Shown one piece after another: positions 12,648-56,086 of a DNA stretch of 64,000 bases. This DNA is from Myoxocephalus aenaeus. Taxonomy: Eukaryota; Chordata; Actinopteri; Perciformes; Cottidae. Each line of letters begins with the position of its first letter. Within the stretch, counting starts at the first letter, position 1. A model generated the notes under the pieces. The model saw only the letters and a program-made list of their open reading frames with translations. It was not told the origin of the DNA and searched no databases. Where the stretch lies: contig JBAMJR010000040.1 in the NCBI GenBank assembly GCA_038501785.1, positions 5,871,001-5,935,000 on the forward strand. The letters run 5' to 3'. Both the position numbers and the translations under genes were made by a program.

Positions 12648-15121
12648 GATTTAATTGAGAATAATTTAGGATAGGAATATATAGGCATTATGCTTCTACC
12701 TATACCTTTACAGTCTTTCTGTTTTTGTATATTAGATTGTGGCTTTACTTATTGTATTGTAATGATTGACTGAATAAAACACACAAACAATCAGAATAGT
12801 CAGACGACAGATATTCGGCTGTTTACACCCGGCCATGTTGAATATGATTGGCTGGCTTCTGACACCTGGGTGCTAATGGCACAGGCCTTGGAGACTTTAC
12901 TTGTTTACTGTACATCCGACCTAAAGGTGTAAAGTCTTTTCTAAATAATGACTTTTAAAAAATCCCAGAAATCCCAGTACTGGCTTGATGAGTGCTGTGT
13001 ATGTTCACAAACATATAGACCCTGTGGATGGTTTGTCCATAACAGAATTTTCTCATATATATAAAGCTTTTCTTTTTCCGCTTTCATAATGTAAAAAAGG
13101 CTGAAAAAAGGTTGTGGAACAGACAACTGATGCACGTTATTCTCCCACAATGTGGCTTCAGGCTGTTGTTTGTGTGGTTTTTCATTTTTTTCTCCATCTC
13201 TCTTCCCTTTGTCTTCTTTACTGTCAGTGATTATTATCTGGCTGGTCTGCCTTCATGTTAAAAACAAATATCGTATAATCAACACCTGCTCTTTGCTCTC
13301 GGATGAGTTCCCGTAAGATGAAACTTGGGGACCCCCATGGGGAAAACACTCGAGATAATAGCAGCAACACCATCTCCCTCCACCCAAACCTCCCACTCGT
13401 GAAACAGACCACATCAGAAAATCCACCAAAATTCTTCAGCTGCCGGAGATTTTTCTATTCGTATGTGGAGTGAAAAGCAACCGATGCAACGTAACTTGTT
13501 GATGGAACAACAGGTGTTTAGTGACAGTGTAAACAAAGCCACCTCATCTTGAATTGCTGGTTTCTTCCTGCTGCAGGAGAGTTGATTCATTAAATCCTAT
13601 GCTACGGAAAAGTCCCGTCATCTTGTGGTATTTTCCGCCAAGACATCTAAATCTGAGAACTGTATGAAGTTTAGAGGACAAACAGGTGCAAGGCTATTAT
13701 TTTGATAATGAATAATCAACCAGTGAACTATGAACTTGGAGGAAACAATGGCCCTGGTCTTTGATGTTTTATTGAAGATATCAATTACAAAGGTTTCATT
13801 ATAGTTTGCCGGATGTTTGTTTTACACTATAATGATGAAACTACAGCTGTGAGGGTGAGAAACAGCTGATTTTCAGGGGGTCAGTTGTGTCAGTTAGTCT
13901 TTAGCATCCAGCAAATGTATAGTATTGACAGCTTAAGACAATACTAATTGATCATACATCAGTATTGCCGTCATATAAATCATAAACTATTGATTGTAAA
14001 TGCTCCCCTGTTTTTTTTTTGTTGGTTTGTTTGTGTGCTTTGTCTGGAAACAGGAGCCAGAAAGAAAATGATCTCCTAATCATTTATTAAACCTCCGTTC
14101 TGCTCACCGCAATGAGCAAAAAGTGCAAAGTCATCCTCTCTTTCTCAAAATGAGCTTTTATTTATTTTTGTGTCTGACATTTGAGTGAGTGTATAACAAT
14201 AATCACCACAAACTGCAGTGGGGAAAAATAAATAACATTGTCCTTCTTTAATTTTGTGGAAGCAAACATGATCCTATTTCAAAACCAAATTGTGTAAAAT
14301 GGAGTTATGTGTGACATCAAGTTACTGCAAACCAAGCAGTTTAATGAAACCAGCCTTTATCACCAACCTGTGATGACACATTCAGCCATATCCCTTCTTC
14401 AAGTACGTGAACTGAATGTTTCTTCTTTTATCACAGACTTGATCATGTTCCTACGTTCAACAACACATAGAACACACAAACTCACGGTACCTTAACCTGG
14501 TTGTTCACTGTAATCAGGCAATGAGGTTTGAGCCAACCACCAGTTCAACTTGTGCGTCAGTGTGTCCTGCTGGGAGCGAGCTCATGGCTGAAGCTCTACC
14601 ATCTTGGTGGATGCTGTTCTCTCCCTCCTGTCTGGCTCAGTTTCCTTGCACAGATCAACTAAAGGGCCTCTGTGGAGTTTTTCTTGTTAAACGAACCAAA
14701 GTTATGTTTACATTTTGTGTTACTCACCGAAACACATTGTTTGATTCCTTGAGGTCGGACAAACGTGTTCAATGCATTTCCGTCCTTGTAAAACATTTGC
14801 AACGGAGATTTCCCAACATTATCTACATCCATGTATACTAGGCCGCCATCATCCTCTTTCCTTCCTTCGCGGGCACATTGCAGCATTGATCAGTGGAATA
14901 ATGTGGAACCATTAGTACCATCGGGCTGTGTATGGCATCACCTGTGTGGGCAGCGTCCTCGTATACACAGAAGAAACAAAACTAGGACCCACTCGTAGAA
15001 AAAACAGCTCCATAGCACTTTAAAGAATAAGGCTAAATGTTTTTCTTATTGTTAGCAAATCCTATGAAATGACCAGAAGCAGGCCTAAGTATGCCTGTCT
15101 ATGCTGTTTGTGGTAAATACA

Positions 15122-15124
<3 letters not shown>

Positions 15125-15171
<47 letters not shown>
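15125..15171. repeat. (AT)n microsatellite
   Basis: About 23 uninterrupted AT units. Confidence 0.98.
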
Positions 15172-15174
<3 letters not shown>

Positions 15175-16261
15175 GCCAAATAGTAAGCTACAATGCCTAA
15201 GTTCATATCACCCAGTGCACCAGTGTGGCTCATTGAGGTTCTTTGGTTGGTTGTGAAGAACAATGGAGCTCTATGGCACAGAGGAATACAATTCAATTCA
15301 ATTTTAGGTTTTGATGTTGTCAGATGATTTATTGGCAACAAGAGAAATATAGAATTACCAAAGTGATCCTGAATAAACTAAAATTGCAAAGAACCTTTCC
15401 AAAAGAAAATGTATTAAATGGAATATATTTATGGGATATGTTCATGCCAAAACAGATCTCTTCCTGTTGAGAAACCTTCCAGGAATACCTAAAGGCTTCC
15501 CGCCAAGGTGTCCATTATCAGGGATTCATAAATGACAGGGAGGCCTTCATTTGTTTTTAACAAGCTTGTTTGTCTTGAAACATCGGAATGTTTCCTAATA
15601 CCTGGAACATTCATTGCTATACCACAAGGCTCGTATAGCAAAGGAAACATTGTTCACAACTCCAGTAAATAGGTCGAACCGTAGATACGACTAAGCTAAT
15701 GTTATACTAGCAAGAACCAAAGTGAATAAAGTTGCGTGAGATTGACAAACAGTAAATATGATTTGGTTAAGTTACCAAACTAACTGGTAGGTGTCCCTTA
15801 TCAGTTATTAATATATTCACCTGGCCCCGGAGTAAAATGGGCTACATATAATGGAAATAACAATATAATATTTACACATGAAGTATGCTCAAGTAAACAA
15901 ATGAATGTGGTATTTTAGTTTGTTTCAAATTAATGGTTCACCCTCCACATGATTCTCTTAATAACAGTAAAAAATACATACATTTTCTTTTCTTTTTTTA
16001 CCGGTTTATTTTGTGTTGACGACAAATAACATCACACCACCTCGAAACCACTTTTTTTTGTTTTCCTCCCAGCAGTGAAATGATGTTGACGCTGTGGGGT
16101 GAGACATGTGAAACCTCTGAACTAAATGATTTCCCCTTATTGTCTTTACGTCCATTTGTTTTATTTTTTTATCGGAAAGGAAACAGGAACAAGTGACAGA
16201 ACACCAGTAGGCCATTAACTCGTCCAGAAAAGCTTTAAAAGACAAGGACAGAACACAATGA

Positions 16262-16385
16262 ATCAGAGAGCTTGTTTTTAACCATGTTTGTACAGTAGAT
16301 ATGAAGCTACAGCCAGCAGCCAGTTAGCTTAGCTTAGCTTAGCTGGGTCAATATCACCATAAGGTGCCTTTGAGACATCCCATTT
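16262..16385 (+). repeat. Dispersed repeat fragment with AGCTTAGCTTAGC tandem
   Basis: The phrase gtacagtagatatgaagcta, then cagccagcagccagttagct and a TTAGC tandem, resembles the inner part of a fish dispersed repeat related to the fragment at 8037. Boundaries are approximate. Confidence 0.4.
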
Positions 16386-16554
16386 CCCCCCAAAAAAGCA
16401 AAGATTTTCCATTGAACTTCATATGCATTGTATTAAGTAGATGTTATGCTGTTAGAAATGCATGTTGGTCAAGCTCCCACACCTTTTTTATAAATTAACT
16501 ACATGTAATCAATGTACATGCAAACAGACAAATATGTCTACCCTGTCATGGACA

Positions 16555-16945
16555 AATGTCAAAGTCAAAAGTCAAAGTCAGTTTTATTTGTCACTTCTTC
16601 CATTTGTGCAAACATACAGAAGACCTGAAATTATGTTTCTCTACTGTCTGAAAATAAAGTGAATAGTGCAACATTTAAAAAAAGTTAAAAAATAGACAAC
16701 ATATAACATATAAACAACATATAAACATATAAACTAGACAACATATAAACAACATATAAACTAGACAACATATAAACCACATATAAACCACATATAAATA
16801 TATAAACAACATATAAACATAAACTAGACAACATATAACATAAACATATAAACAACATATAAACATATAAACATAGTGCAGAAACATAAAGTAAATAGTG
16901 CAACATTTAAAAAAAAGTAAAAAGTAGAGTAAATACATTGTAATT
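16555..16945. repeat. Dispersed repeat head plus ACATATAAAC minisatellite
   Basis: It begins with gtcaaagtcaaaagtcaaag, tcagttttatttgtcactt, a typical start of a dispersed fish repeat. It then becomes an irregular tandem of AACATATAAAC / CTAGACAACATATAAAC units (about 16691-16876). The phrase tagtgcaacatttaaaaaaagt occurs on both sides of the tandem (about 16664 and 16897), so the tandem may have expanded between two copies of it. It causes the spurious Tyr/Cys/Leu-rich frames on the minus strand. Confidence 0.7.
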
Positions 16946-18947
16946 ACATAGTGATTATAAAATGTACATTTTCAGAAAGATATTTAGTCCCTTTCTCAAC
17001 AATATAGTTTATTTGATGGGAAAAGTATTTGGATAATAATGAAATTATGCAAATAATGTCCAACCTGAAATGGAAAACTTGCTGACAGGGTAGACAATGA
17101 CTGAGTTGACATTTTTGGCTAATGTTAGCATTTAATGAGCACATGGTGGACCTTCAGTTAGCAACATGATTCAGTTAGCAAGGTGACTGTGTACTATTTA
17201 ACAAATAGATTTCGAATTTCTGAAAGGTTTTTATATTAATTGATATTTCACTATGACAGAGTGGACATGATAAGCTTGATAACATAACACTACACATATA
17301 ATATGATAATTATGAAATATAAGTGTAAATACTTAGTCTGCAACATGCCACTGGTTCAGCCTCCAGTGAAGAAAGACAAATTGGTGGTAGTAATGTCACT
17401 GAAAATATCAGAGGTTGTTAGACTGTAAGCATGTTATATATGCCATACTTATATCTTATATCCAGGGTAGGGAGGGTTACTTTAAAAATGTAGTGTGATA
17501 CAATGACTTATTACCTGTTGTCATTAACCTAATTTAAGTATCCCAATATTAAAAATGGAACTTGATTTGGATTACTTTTAGGGATAGGGTTGCAAATAAA
17601 TAAGAGAAAGTGAAAATGCAGAAATTCGGCCACTATTTAGTATGTACAGCAGAACAGGGAACATCACAGTACAGTGCATGCCTTCCAGCAGTACCAATTT
17701 ATTAAATTCAGTTACAGTCATGCAAATTTCCCGGTTTGTCCCGTGACCAGAAATTTGAAGCAGTTCGCTCATTTCCTACAAACAGTTCTATCATGCTGGG
17801 ATGGCTCCCGGCAAAAGAGTGAACTTGATGAACTGAAGTTCACAAACCATCCTGCTTTGTGTTAAGTTGCACTATACTGTGATTCTGTTTCTGTTCCCTT
17901 TTCAGTGAAAGCCTTTTATAATCACTGACACTGGAGGCCATTGTGTGCGACTTGTTTCATAAAGTGTTATCCCCAATTTTACCAAATGTGTTGGCTTTTT
18001 TTTCTGTAACTGTTACAGAAAACTTCTGAATACTTGCGGACAAGCTAGCTTTATTCCAAGCGATGCAAACAGCCTCCTGGTTCCAAAGTTGTACTGATCT
18101 TCTTGGTGAGAAAGTGATTGACAGCAGGAAAAATCTGGCCTCCGTCCACCGGCACCTCTAAAGCAGCACGACTCATCACGTTATGTGTTTGTACAAAAAC
18201 TGAAGTGACAGCTTGTGGGTTCAGGAAGAGATTTTTGCATTTTGCATGTATTATGGCCATTTCAGACGGACTCCCTCAGGTCTCTCTGGCAACCTGACGT
18301 ATGAAGTGGTATCCATCTTCTCATCTGACTTACACAACACATTCCCCTAAATGTGGAAAAGTTGCCATTCTTTGTGAATCATCTACAATGAGACACGTCT
18401 TTTGACTTGAAACCTCTGCTTGTCAGTTGAAGGAGTGTATTGAACAAACAGCCTATCGGTGTTGGTGTAGATGCACCTGTGCAGGAGAGCAGTAAACAGC
18501 AGAGAGGAGAGGAAGCCAGCACACAGATCTGTGAGCAAGTGGGCCCCCTGGAGGATCCCTGGGAGCCGGGCGCCGATGTTCAGGAAGTAATATCCATTAC
18601 TTAGATTTTGACATGCACCACTAGATGGTGGTCTCATCACATCCTGCCCACTTGAGCTCTGCTACTGTGAGGTGGACATAAACCTGCTTTAGAAAAGATG
18701 AGGTTTTAGGGAGAAAACTCAACTCTTTATGTCGGTGTCGTACTATAATTATTATCAATAGAATTACAACTTTCATCAAAAGGAGACAAGAACAGTAAAA
18801 AATACATATACAAAGGCGAAACAGTTGAAAACAGAAAATTACAAATGATATATGAATATGTAAAATGTCAAATGTAATTATTGCACTTAGAAATCTTTGT
18901 AATGACGGGAAAACAAGTATACTTTAAGAACAAACAAGTAAGCGTTT

Positions 18948-18950
<3 letters not shown>

Positions 18951-19002
<52 letters not shown>
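18951..19002. repeat. (TA)n microsatellite
   Basis: About 26 TA units. Confidence 0.98.
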
Positions 19003-19003
<1 letters not shown>

Positions 19004-20249
19004 TGTATATAAGTATTGGGACATAAGCCATGAGTAAATATTTTGAATTTAATTTACTTAAAGTGTAAAGCATGAATATATTCATAACACTGTCTAATAT
19101 AAGAACAAATTTCATTCCAAATTGATTTGAAATAATTCAGCATGTGGAGAAGTAATTTTATATCTGTAATTTTTCATTGAAAAATATTGACATACACTTC
19201 ATAACTATCCAACAAACTGTACAGACATAATTCTGAATACTTTACCCTATGTTACTAAAGGCTAGAATACAGGAGTCTTTCACATCCAGCTCCTTTGAGC
19301 TTTTGTAAATAAAGACAAACAATGCATTTGTTGGCGATCGTGGTGACATTGTCCATGCACCGTGTTCAAGGCTGTCATGTTGTCTTCAGAGAGGACGTCA
19401 CCACCAAAGCGCTGAGTCACATGCCAAAGCCATCTGAGCCGTAAAACAATTAGGACTAAGAAGTGTCTCACAACAGCACTTAGCTGGAGACGCTGCACAG
19501 ACAGCGGCCAGCCTGCGTGGGTTACAGCAAGCAGGCTTCTGTTTACCGGAATTGAGGAACATCTCAAAAGGGGGATGTGAATGGGAAATATTAAACTATT
19601 TGAAAAATTGTAAATTCATGCTTTTTCTCCCCAAACTGGAGTCAGTGAAAGTTTGTCTGGAAAATGCAGTGTTGTCAAATTGAACACCAGTTGTAAGAAG
19701 TAAAACAAAATTACTTTATAAAAATGTTTAAGACTAAGAGCCAGCATTATTAATGTGAACGTTGATAATGTTGAGATAGAAGCTTCTTAGTATTTTCACC
19801 ATGGTGCAGTATGAAAATATTCATACTTCTGTTCCATGTCCAATTAAATAAAAGCATTTTGCAGTTGAAAACACTTAATTACATTGCTTGAGATATGCAA
19901 GATGCTTATAGTACGCTTACTTACAAGGCTGAAGGGTCAAATTAAAAACAGGACTGCGAGTGAACATTATCTACAATAAACCTCACTAAGATTTATTATT
20001 GATCTATATTGGGACTAAATGTTCAGTGAAACGGTGCATAAAAAAACCCAAACATGTCTAAACTGTCTTATTGGACAACGCTAAATGTAAACTACGGTCT
20101 AGGACTCGTTTTCAAGGAGGTTGAATTACTTGATTACTGCAGTGAGACCATTTCAAAATTTGACTTCAAAATATCCTGAAAAAGAAAGTAATAATTAAAA
20201 GAAAGAAAAAGAAGAAGAAAAAAAACACTACAATCTATGCCAAGTCCTT

Positions 20250-21623
20250 ATAAAACAGTTCCATATTTATTGCAAAATATTTTTGTACAGAATACAACTG
20301 AAAAAACATCAACAGAGGAGGAATGGACAGTAAGGCCAACATCAGAACTCCGAGTACAAAGACCAATAGTAACATTTGCTGCTTTCTGTTTTTATACATT
20401 AATTGGTTTCCCGCCCTCACAGAGACCTCCTCAAGGGGGAGAAAAGAAAGAACTCAAACATCTTCCCCTTTGTTTCCTAAAACATTATTGCCTTTGCCTC
20501 GAAACCCACCGACTTGGGACACCAATGGACAATCCTTAAAAAGGTTGCCACTTCCGTAAGAAACGTGTCCCGTGGTTGATAAAGTCTCACAAAATATAAA
20601 TATATGTTTATATATATATACTTGTAAAAAGCTCCAAACAATATGGGATATTTTGGAAGTGAGCATTGAGTCACTCGTCGTCGACAGCTGAAGTTAGGAG
20701 GCCAACGGCAGTAACAATGTGCCGAGATAACACTTCTTATTTTCAACTGAATGAAATATCAACGTTTGCTTTTAGATTTCGTCGCCCTGCTGGAATAATT
20801 GAACCCTTGCTTTGAGCTCAGAGGGGGTTTAGCATAGTGCGTCTAATAGATAAATCCGGGTGTGCATGCCCATGCACATCCTCATGCGATTTGGCACAGA
20901 TGTAGAAGTTCTTTCCTCAAATTAAAACTTGTGGTAAGCGTCTCAGTCTCTCCAGCTGCTTCTCTTATGTATTTTTTCTTTACACATAAAAAAAAAAAAA
21001 AGACAGGATAAATTTTTCTTCCCCATCTTAAACATTAGCTCTCCCAGAATTTGGGATCTAAATGAGGACAAAAAAAAAAAAAAACTCCTGTCTCTGTAAG
21101 TTTATTATAGAAAATTAAATTTAAATAACAATTAAAATTGATAGGATTTTTTTTTCTTTTTCATATGCATAAGCCCTTCAAGAAAACACACCGACACTTT
21201 AGAAAGGATGAAGATGATGTACAATCCAGAACTCCAGAGGGGGGAGGGACAGAGAGGGTCCTTTGAAATGACTCCACTGGGAAGGCAGACGTGGAACTAG
21301 AGGCGCAACAAAACATTGTCACGCCCTTCTGATTCTCGATCTTACAATGCATCTGGTGGATAAATAACAAAACATGAGTATCTGCTGCTCGTCGGGGTCC
21401 CTACACCAGTCAGGTGACTCAGACTGGGGTCCTCAGACACAAACACAACACTTTCAAGCTGACTGGGATGCATCAAGGACATCGTTTTGAGTCGTTTTTG
21501 GAGGAAAATCTCAGAAACTCTTCTACAAACATTCATTTCACGAATGACAGTGAAACTTTGGGGGTTGACTAAGTGAATTTTGAGTCACTACTGCACACCT
21601 TTATGACCATTTCTATGGGCGTG

Positions 21624-21677
<54 letters not shown>

Positions 21678-22648
21678 GGGGGGACTCTTTAACCTGCTAT
21701 GGATATCACAAGTGCTTTCAATGATTTGATACCCTGAGTAGAGGACATAGGCTTGGGGTGAAGTTCAGTAGAAACAAAAACATTTTTGCCAAGCAAACAT
21801 CAACTGAAAAAAAAGGACATTACTAAGTAATACCACCTTTCACACAAATAAAAACCTGTACTGATCGCTACATTAAAAACCACAAATTTAACCAGAGAGA
21901 AATAATACGACGACGACAAATCACCCATGATAACACAGTCATTTTCAGCTTTACAATATGCATATATTCATGCATATATAGTGTGTATTTCCCCTTGCAT
22001 ACAGGCGAGTGGTTGGGGACTATATAGAGAGCCTTTAGTTATACCAACTCCCTCTGCAGAGACTAACACTGATTATTAAGAGATCGGTACAAATGAGAGC
22101 AAACATAATTCACAGGACAGGCTGAGGGGCGAGAAGACGGGGACTGATTCTGCGCAGCCTTGTAAACAGAGGAGGCCGGACAGCCAGAGAGGATGATGGG
22201 TAACAGACATCCACTTAAAGCAGCAAAGATGGGACAGATTACAGCAGGTGGAGGCTGGGCGGGAGCGGGGAAAAAGAAGAGGTGGGTGACCTTTTTTTTT
22301 TTCCTCCCGGTTTACCAATCGAAGTACTCGCATCTTTTCCTCGCCTGCTTCCCGTCGGTTCTGACGCCGAAAATTAAGTTAAAGTTATCGACATGTTCCT
22401 GCCTGCGCTGCTCGAGAGGGAAACTAGTCAAAATGTAACAAACAGTGGACTCTCAGCGATGTAACACAGCGTCTTATGGTAAAGCGACCTATGGGCTGAG
22501 CGAGTGTTCGATAAGGGGGTGTAGGGAGGAGCAGGTGTGAGTCACTGGGTCTTCGCAGGTCACAGCTGCCCCCTCCCAGCACACTCTTCTTCCCAGCCCC
22601 CGTCGGACATCCTCTTTGGGTCGTTAAGAGCTGAGAGGACAGAGGAGC
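20250..22648 (-). other. mib2: Probable mib2 3' untranslated region
   Basis: No coding frame is recognisable below the stop. Candidate AATAAA signals on the minus strand lie at 21106-21101 and 20271-20266. The second is followed downstream by a T-rich, T/C-rich stretch (20180-20230), which fits a poly(A) site and would give a UTR of about 2.4 kb. A (GT)n repeat lies inside at 21621-21677. The extent is inference; transcript ends were not seen. Confidence 0.5.
21621..21677. repeat. (GT)n microsatellite in the probable mib2 3' UTR
   Basis: About 28 GT units with one GC interruption. In the mib2 transcript it would be a CA repeat. Confidence 0.97.
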
Positions 22649-52608
<29,960 letters not shown>

Positions 52609-53139
52609 CTGGAGGAGAGAGAAGAGAAAGGCTCAGTGAAACCTAGAAAAATCTAAAAGAAATAGTAGGATACTGACAGCCACAGAAAATGTTGGGTTCC
52701 TTTCCACTGCCTCTAAAAAAGGAAATCACGCAACCTGTGTATTGTCCAACTACAAGTCTGGCAGTGGCAGCTGAGGGACTCACAAAGCAACATACCAAAT
52801 GTCTCATTAGTTTCAGAGCAATGTTTTTTCTCTTTGCTTGTGGATCATTCACTGAAGGCCTTGCAGTGTGCCATGGCACATTTCTGGAGAGAGCAGCTGG
52901 ATACGACTGCTACGCCCTGCTGCACTAATCAGGCCCTGACTGACCCCCACAGACACAAACCCACACTTAGCAAGACTCACTCATGGCAACCATAACACTC
53001 AACTACTAAAACCTAACACCACAGGGGCAATCATAAGGAGTAAGTTGTAAACATGTAAGCCAAGTATCCTCCATCCTAAAGCAAAAACAAAAAAATACAT
53101 ATTTTTTTACTGGAGTTCTGGGAAAAAAAGTCAAAAGTG

Positions 53140-53300
53140 CTCCTGTACAGAGATGTAACGATATATAGGATTAAATCATGGATCGCAATACGCACAATGA
53201 GTTGATCGTTGTGAATTTCCATCATCGGGACATTCAATGGTGTTGTCACAAGAGTGACTTGTTGGAAAAGCTGTCTGGCTCGCTATGATGCCAGAGAAGT
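53140..53300. repeat. Dispersed repeat copy B (inverted relative to 28990-29150)
   Basis: Its reverse complement shares several blocks of 12-18 bases with 28990-29150. It begins tacagagatgtaacgatata. The element type is unknown to me. Confidence 0.65.
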
Positions 53301-54549
53301 GAAATAAATAGAACCTGAAAATAATACAGGAATAAGCATGTAAGAAAAAGCAGACTCACACAATTTCCTTTATTATTATTATTATTATTTATTTATGCAG
53401 GATGTTGTTATTTCAGATTGTTTGTCTTTCACTAAAAACAATGTTCACTAAAAGAAGACACGTGTCCTAACTGGGATACAATGACAATAATAGTTAATAG
53501 TGAGTCAAGTATGTTAGTTTGATTGACATTTTAACAGATTTAAGCATATTTAGATGATTATTGGGATAATTTTGGGCCGAGATAATCGTGACTTGACATT
53601 TTCATGTTGTCCAAACGTCTACTCATGCAACATTGTACACATCCCAGACATTTGCCTGAACTGAAACCCCAGAGCATCCTAAAGAAGACATAAAGGAGTC
53701 AAAATCTTGTCAAAATCTCACATATTCACAACCTTGACTGATGACTTAAACAAGTACAAACACAGGAAGGAAGCAGCATTTATGCGTTGGCTTGAGTCAG
53801 CGATACAGAAAGGAACTTTTGCTGAGGAGCACGACCATCAGCGACATCCAATCACATCCACTAATCACATGTGGTTAAAAATATTCTTTCATACACTGGC
53901 GCAGTGTTTCGTCTCCGACCATTATAAGTATTAACGAGACACAAACATAAAGCATTCCTTGTTGATGCTGCATTGCTATTTCTGTGTGCACTCACACAAC
54001 AATGAAATGTTTGTGAGGTTGCAGAAAAGGAAAACTGCAGGCTTGTAAAACTGAAGGACAGCGCATCCCGCTTGGACCACCAACAAGTACAGCTTTCACA
54101 TTGCAGCCCACATCATGCAAATTGTGATTATCTGCCTGTGTTTAGGCTTCTTTTCTAAAATCAGATTTTTGAGGTAGTGCTTTGTACGAAAGTACTACCA
54201 CAGAGGCCTCACGTGGTGTGTTGTAGAGGATTAATACTAGAGAGAGAAACCTTTCGCAACACCAATGTCCACTTTCCAGCAAGACTAAGAAGCCCTTACA
54301 ATTAGTGTTGATATTTTTGAGCTTCGCAACGTTATGTTTCTGGACATTTTATTGAACAGTTTACATGCAGAGATGTGTGACAGGCGGTGGCTCCGACTCC
54401 ACAAAAAGCAGTGCTGTGATGATGTTGGATGATACGCGGACTGTGTTACAACGACCCTTCAATGATTTGGAACAGAACGTCTCTGCTGAGCCTCTCCCTC
54501 CTCCTAGTGTCCTGGCTGGTTTCCCCTTCATTGTGTTTCTCGTTGGTCC

Positions 54550-55133
54550 CTGTGTGTGTCCCTGTGTCCCTGTGTGTGTGTGTGTCTGTGTGTCTGTGTC
54601 CCTGTGTGTCCCTGTGTGTGTGTGTCCCTGTGTGTGTCCCTGTGTGTGTCCCTGTGTGTGTGTGTCCCTGTGTGTCCCTGTGTGTGTCCCTGTGTGTGTG
54701 TGTCCCTGTGTGTGTGTGTCCCTGTGTGTCCCTGTGTGTCCCTGTGTGTGCGTGTGTGTCCCTGTGTGTGTCTGTGTGTGTGTGTCCCTGTGTGTCTGTG
54801 TGTCCCTGTGTGTCTGTGTGTGTGTGTCCCTGTGTGTCTGTGTGTGTGTGTCCCTGTGTGTCTGTGTGTCCCTGTGTGTCTGTGTGTGTGTGTCCCTGTG
54901 TGTGTGTGTCCCTGTGTGTCCCTGTGTGTCCCTGTGTGTCCCTGTGTGTCCCTGTGTGTGCGTGTCCCTGTGTGTCTGTGTGTCCCTGTGTGTCTGTGTG
55001 TGTGTGTCCCTGTGTGTCTGTGTGTGTGTGTCCCTGTGTGTCTGTGTGTCCCTGTGTGTCTGTGTGTGTGTGTGTCTGTGTGTCTGTGTGTGTGTGTCCC
55101 TGTGTGTCTGTGTGTGTCTGTGTGTGTCCCTGT

Positions 55134-55177
<44 letters not shown>

Positions 55178-55240
55178 CCCTGTGTGTGAATGTATGTGTG
55201 CATGTGTGTGTGTGCATGTGTGCGTGCACGTGCACGTGCG
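54550..55240 (+). repeat. Large TGTGTCCC / TGTGTCTG minisatellite
   Basis: About 0.69 kb of interlaced TGTGTGTCCC, TGTGTCCC and TGTGTCTG units, then plain GT and CATGTGTG at the end. Higher-order blocks are visible: the order of units around 54780-54900 is nearly repeated around 54970-55060. Lack of stop codons in the unit yields long false frames (over 230 residues) on both strands. Confidence 0.97.
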
Positions 55241-56086
55241 TATTCCCTCCTGCTGCCAATTAACCTGCACACCTGCAACTCATACTTCAGCCTTTGCCAG
55301 ATCCTCAGTTCTCACATGTGGTACTAACGCTACGGCCAAACTACGTTCCCAGCAATTGTTTGCTTGTGGCTTCGTTTAAATCTGTGTTTACCTAAGCCTC
55401 AGGTCCACTGCCTCTCCTGTTGCCTGCCTTAACTAGCCAACCTGCTACCAACCTGCCTCCCTGCCTGCTCAACACCTCGCTGTCCAGCTCTCATTCAACG
55501 CCAACCCAGACCAACATCATTTCAGCCACTGCTTCTTTTCAATAGACAACTGTGAACTACTCCGGCCCAGTCTGTAGTCTGCTCTTGGGTCCAGCTCTAC
55601 ACGAACATGACAAACATGTTATATAGCTGAAGCGTGCCAGTTTAAATGTTGGCAGCACGATAGCATGTTGTAAATGTACACTGTGTGATACCGTTGTACC
55701 GCTAACCCGCTGCAGCGGTCCCAACGCCACGAATAAAAATGGCCATCGCTCTGACCGTCCAGCTACATTGATTTGAATGAGTGTGTCCCTTCTACTCCTA
55801 TTTTGTTTCTAGGGTTACAACCATACATGATACGCATCGTATCGCCAGGTTCTTGCCAAAATGTAGCCCTAATTAGTATTGGTAGAATTTATGAAATCAT
55901 GATTATATACATGTACAGTGCTACAGTCATCAACAGACAATACAAAAACAGCGCAATACGTGATTGGCCATGCTGCAACACAAAACAAGTAATCTGAGGT
56001 CACAGAACGGGGTTTACCCTACAATCAAATGCAAATGGGGGTGTTAACCCATAATTTCCCCGTTTACAACCACCATTGATCTAAAT

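Larger units (their letters stand above)
12656..20249. other. Gene-poor sequence between the hAT pair and the mib2 3' UTR
   Basis: No exon could be recognised. It contains two AT microsatellites, an AT-rich minisatellite, a GTTAGCTTAGCTTAGCTTAG repeat fragment and otherwise AT-rich sequence without clear structure. Confidence 0.6.

Noticed and set aside
16675..16938. Tyr/Cys/Leu-rich membrane-like frame
   Set aside because: It is a translation of the ACATATAAAC minisatellite.
54361..55379. Long overlapping open frames (up to about 316 residues) on both strands
   Set aside because: They are translations of the TGTGTCCC minisatellite (Cys-Val-Pro or Thr-His-Arg-Asp runs) and have no independent coding signal.
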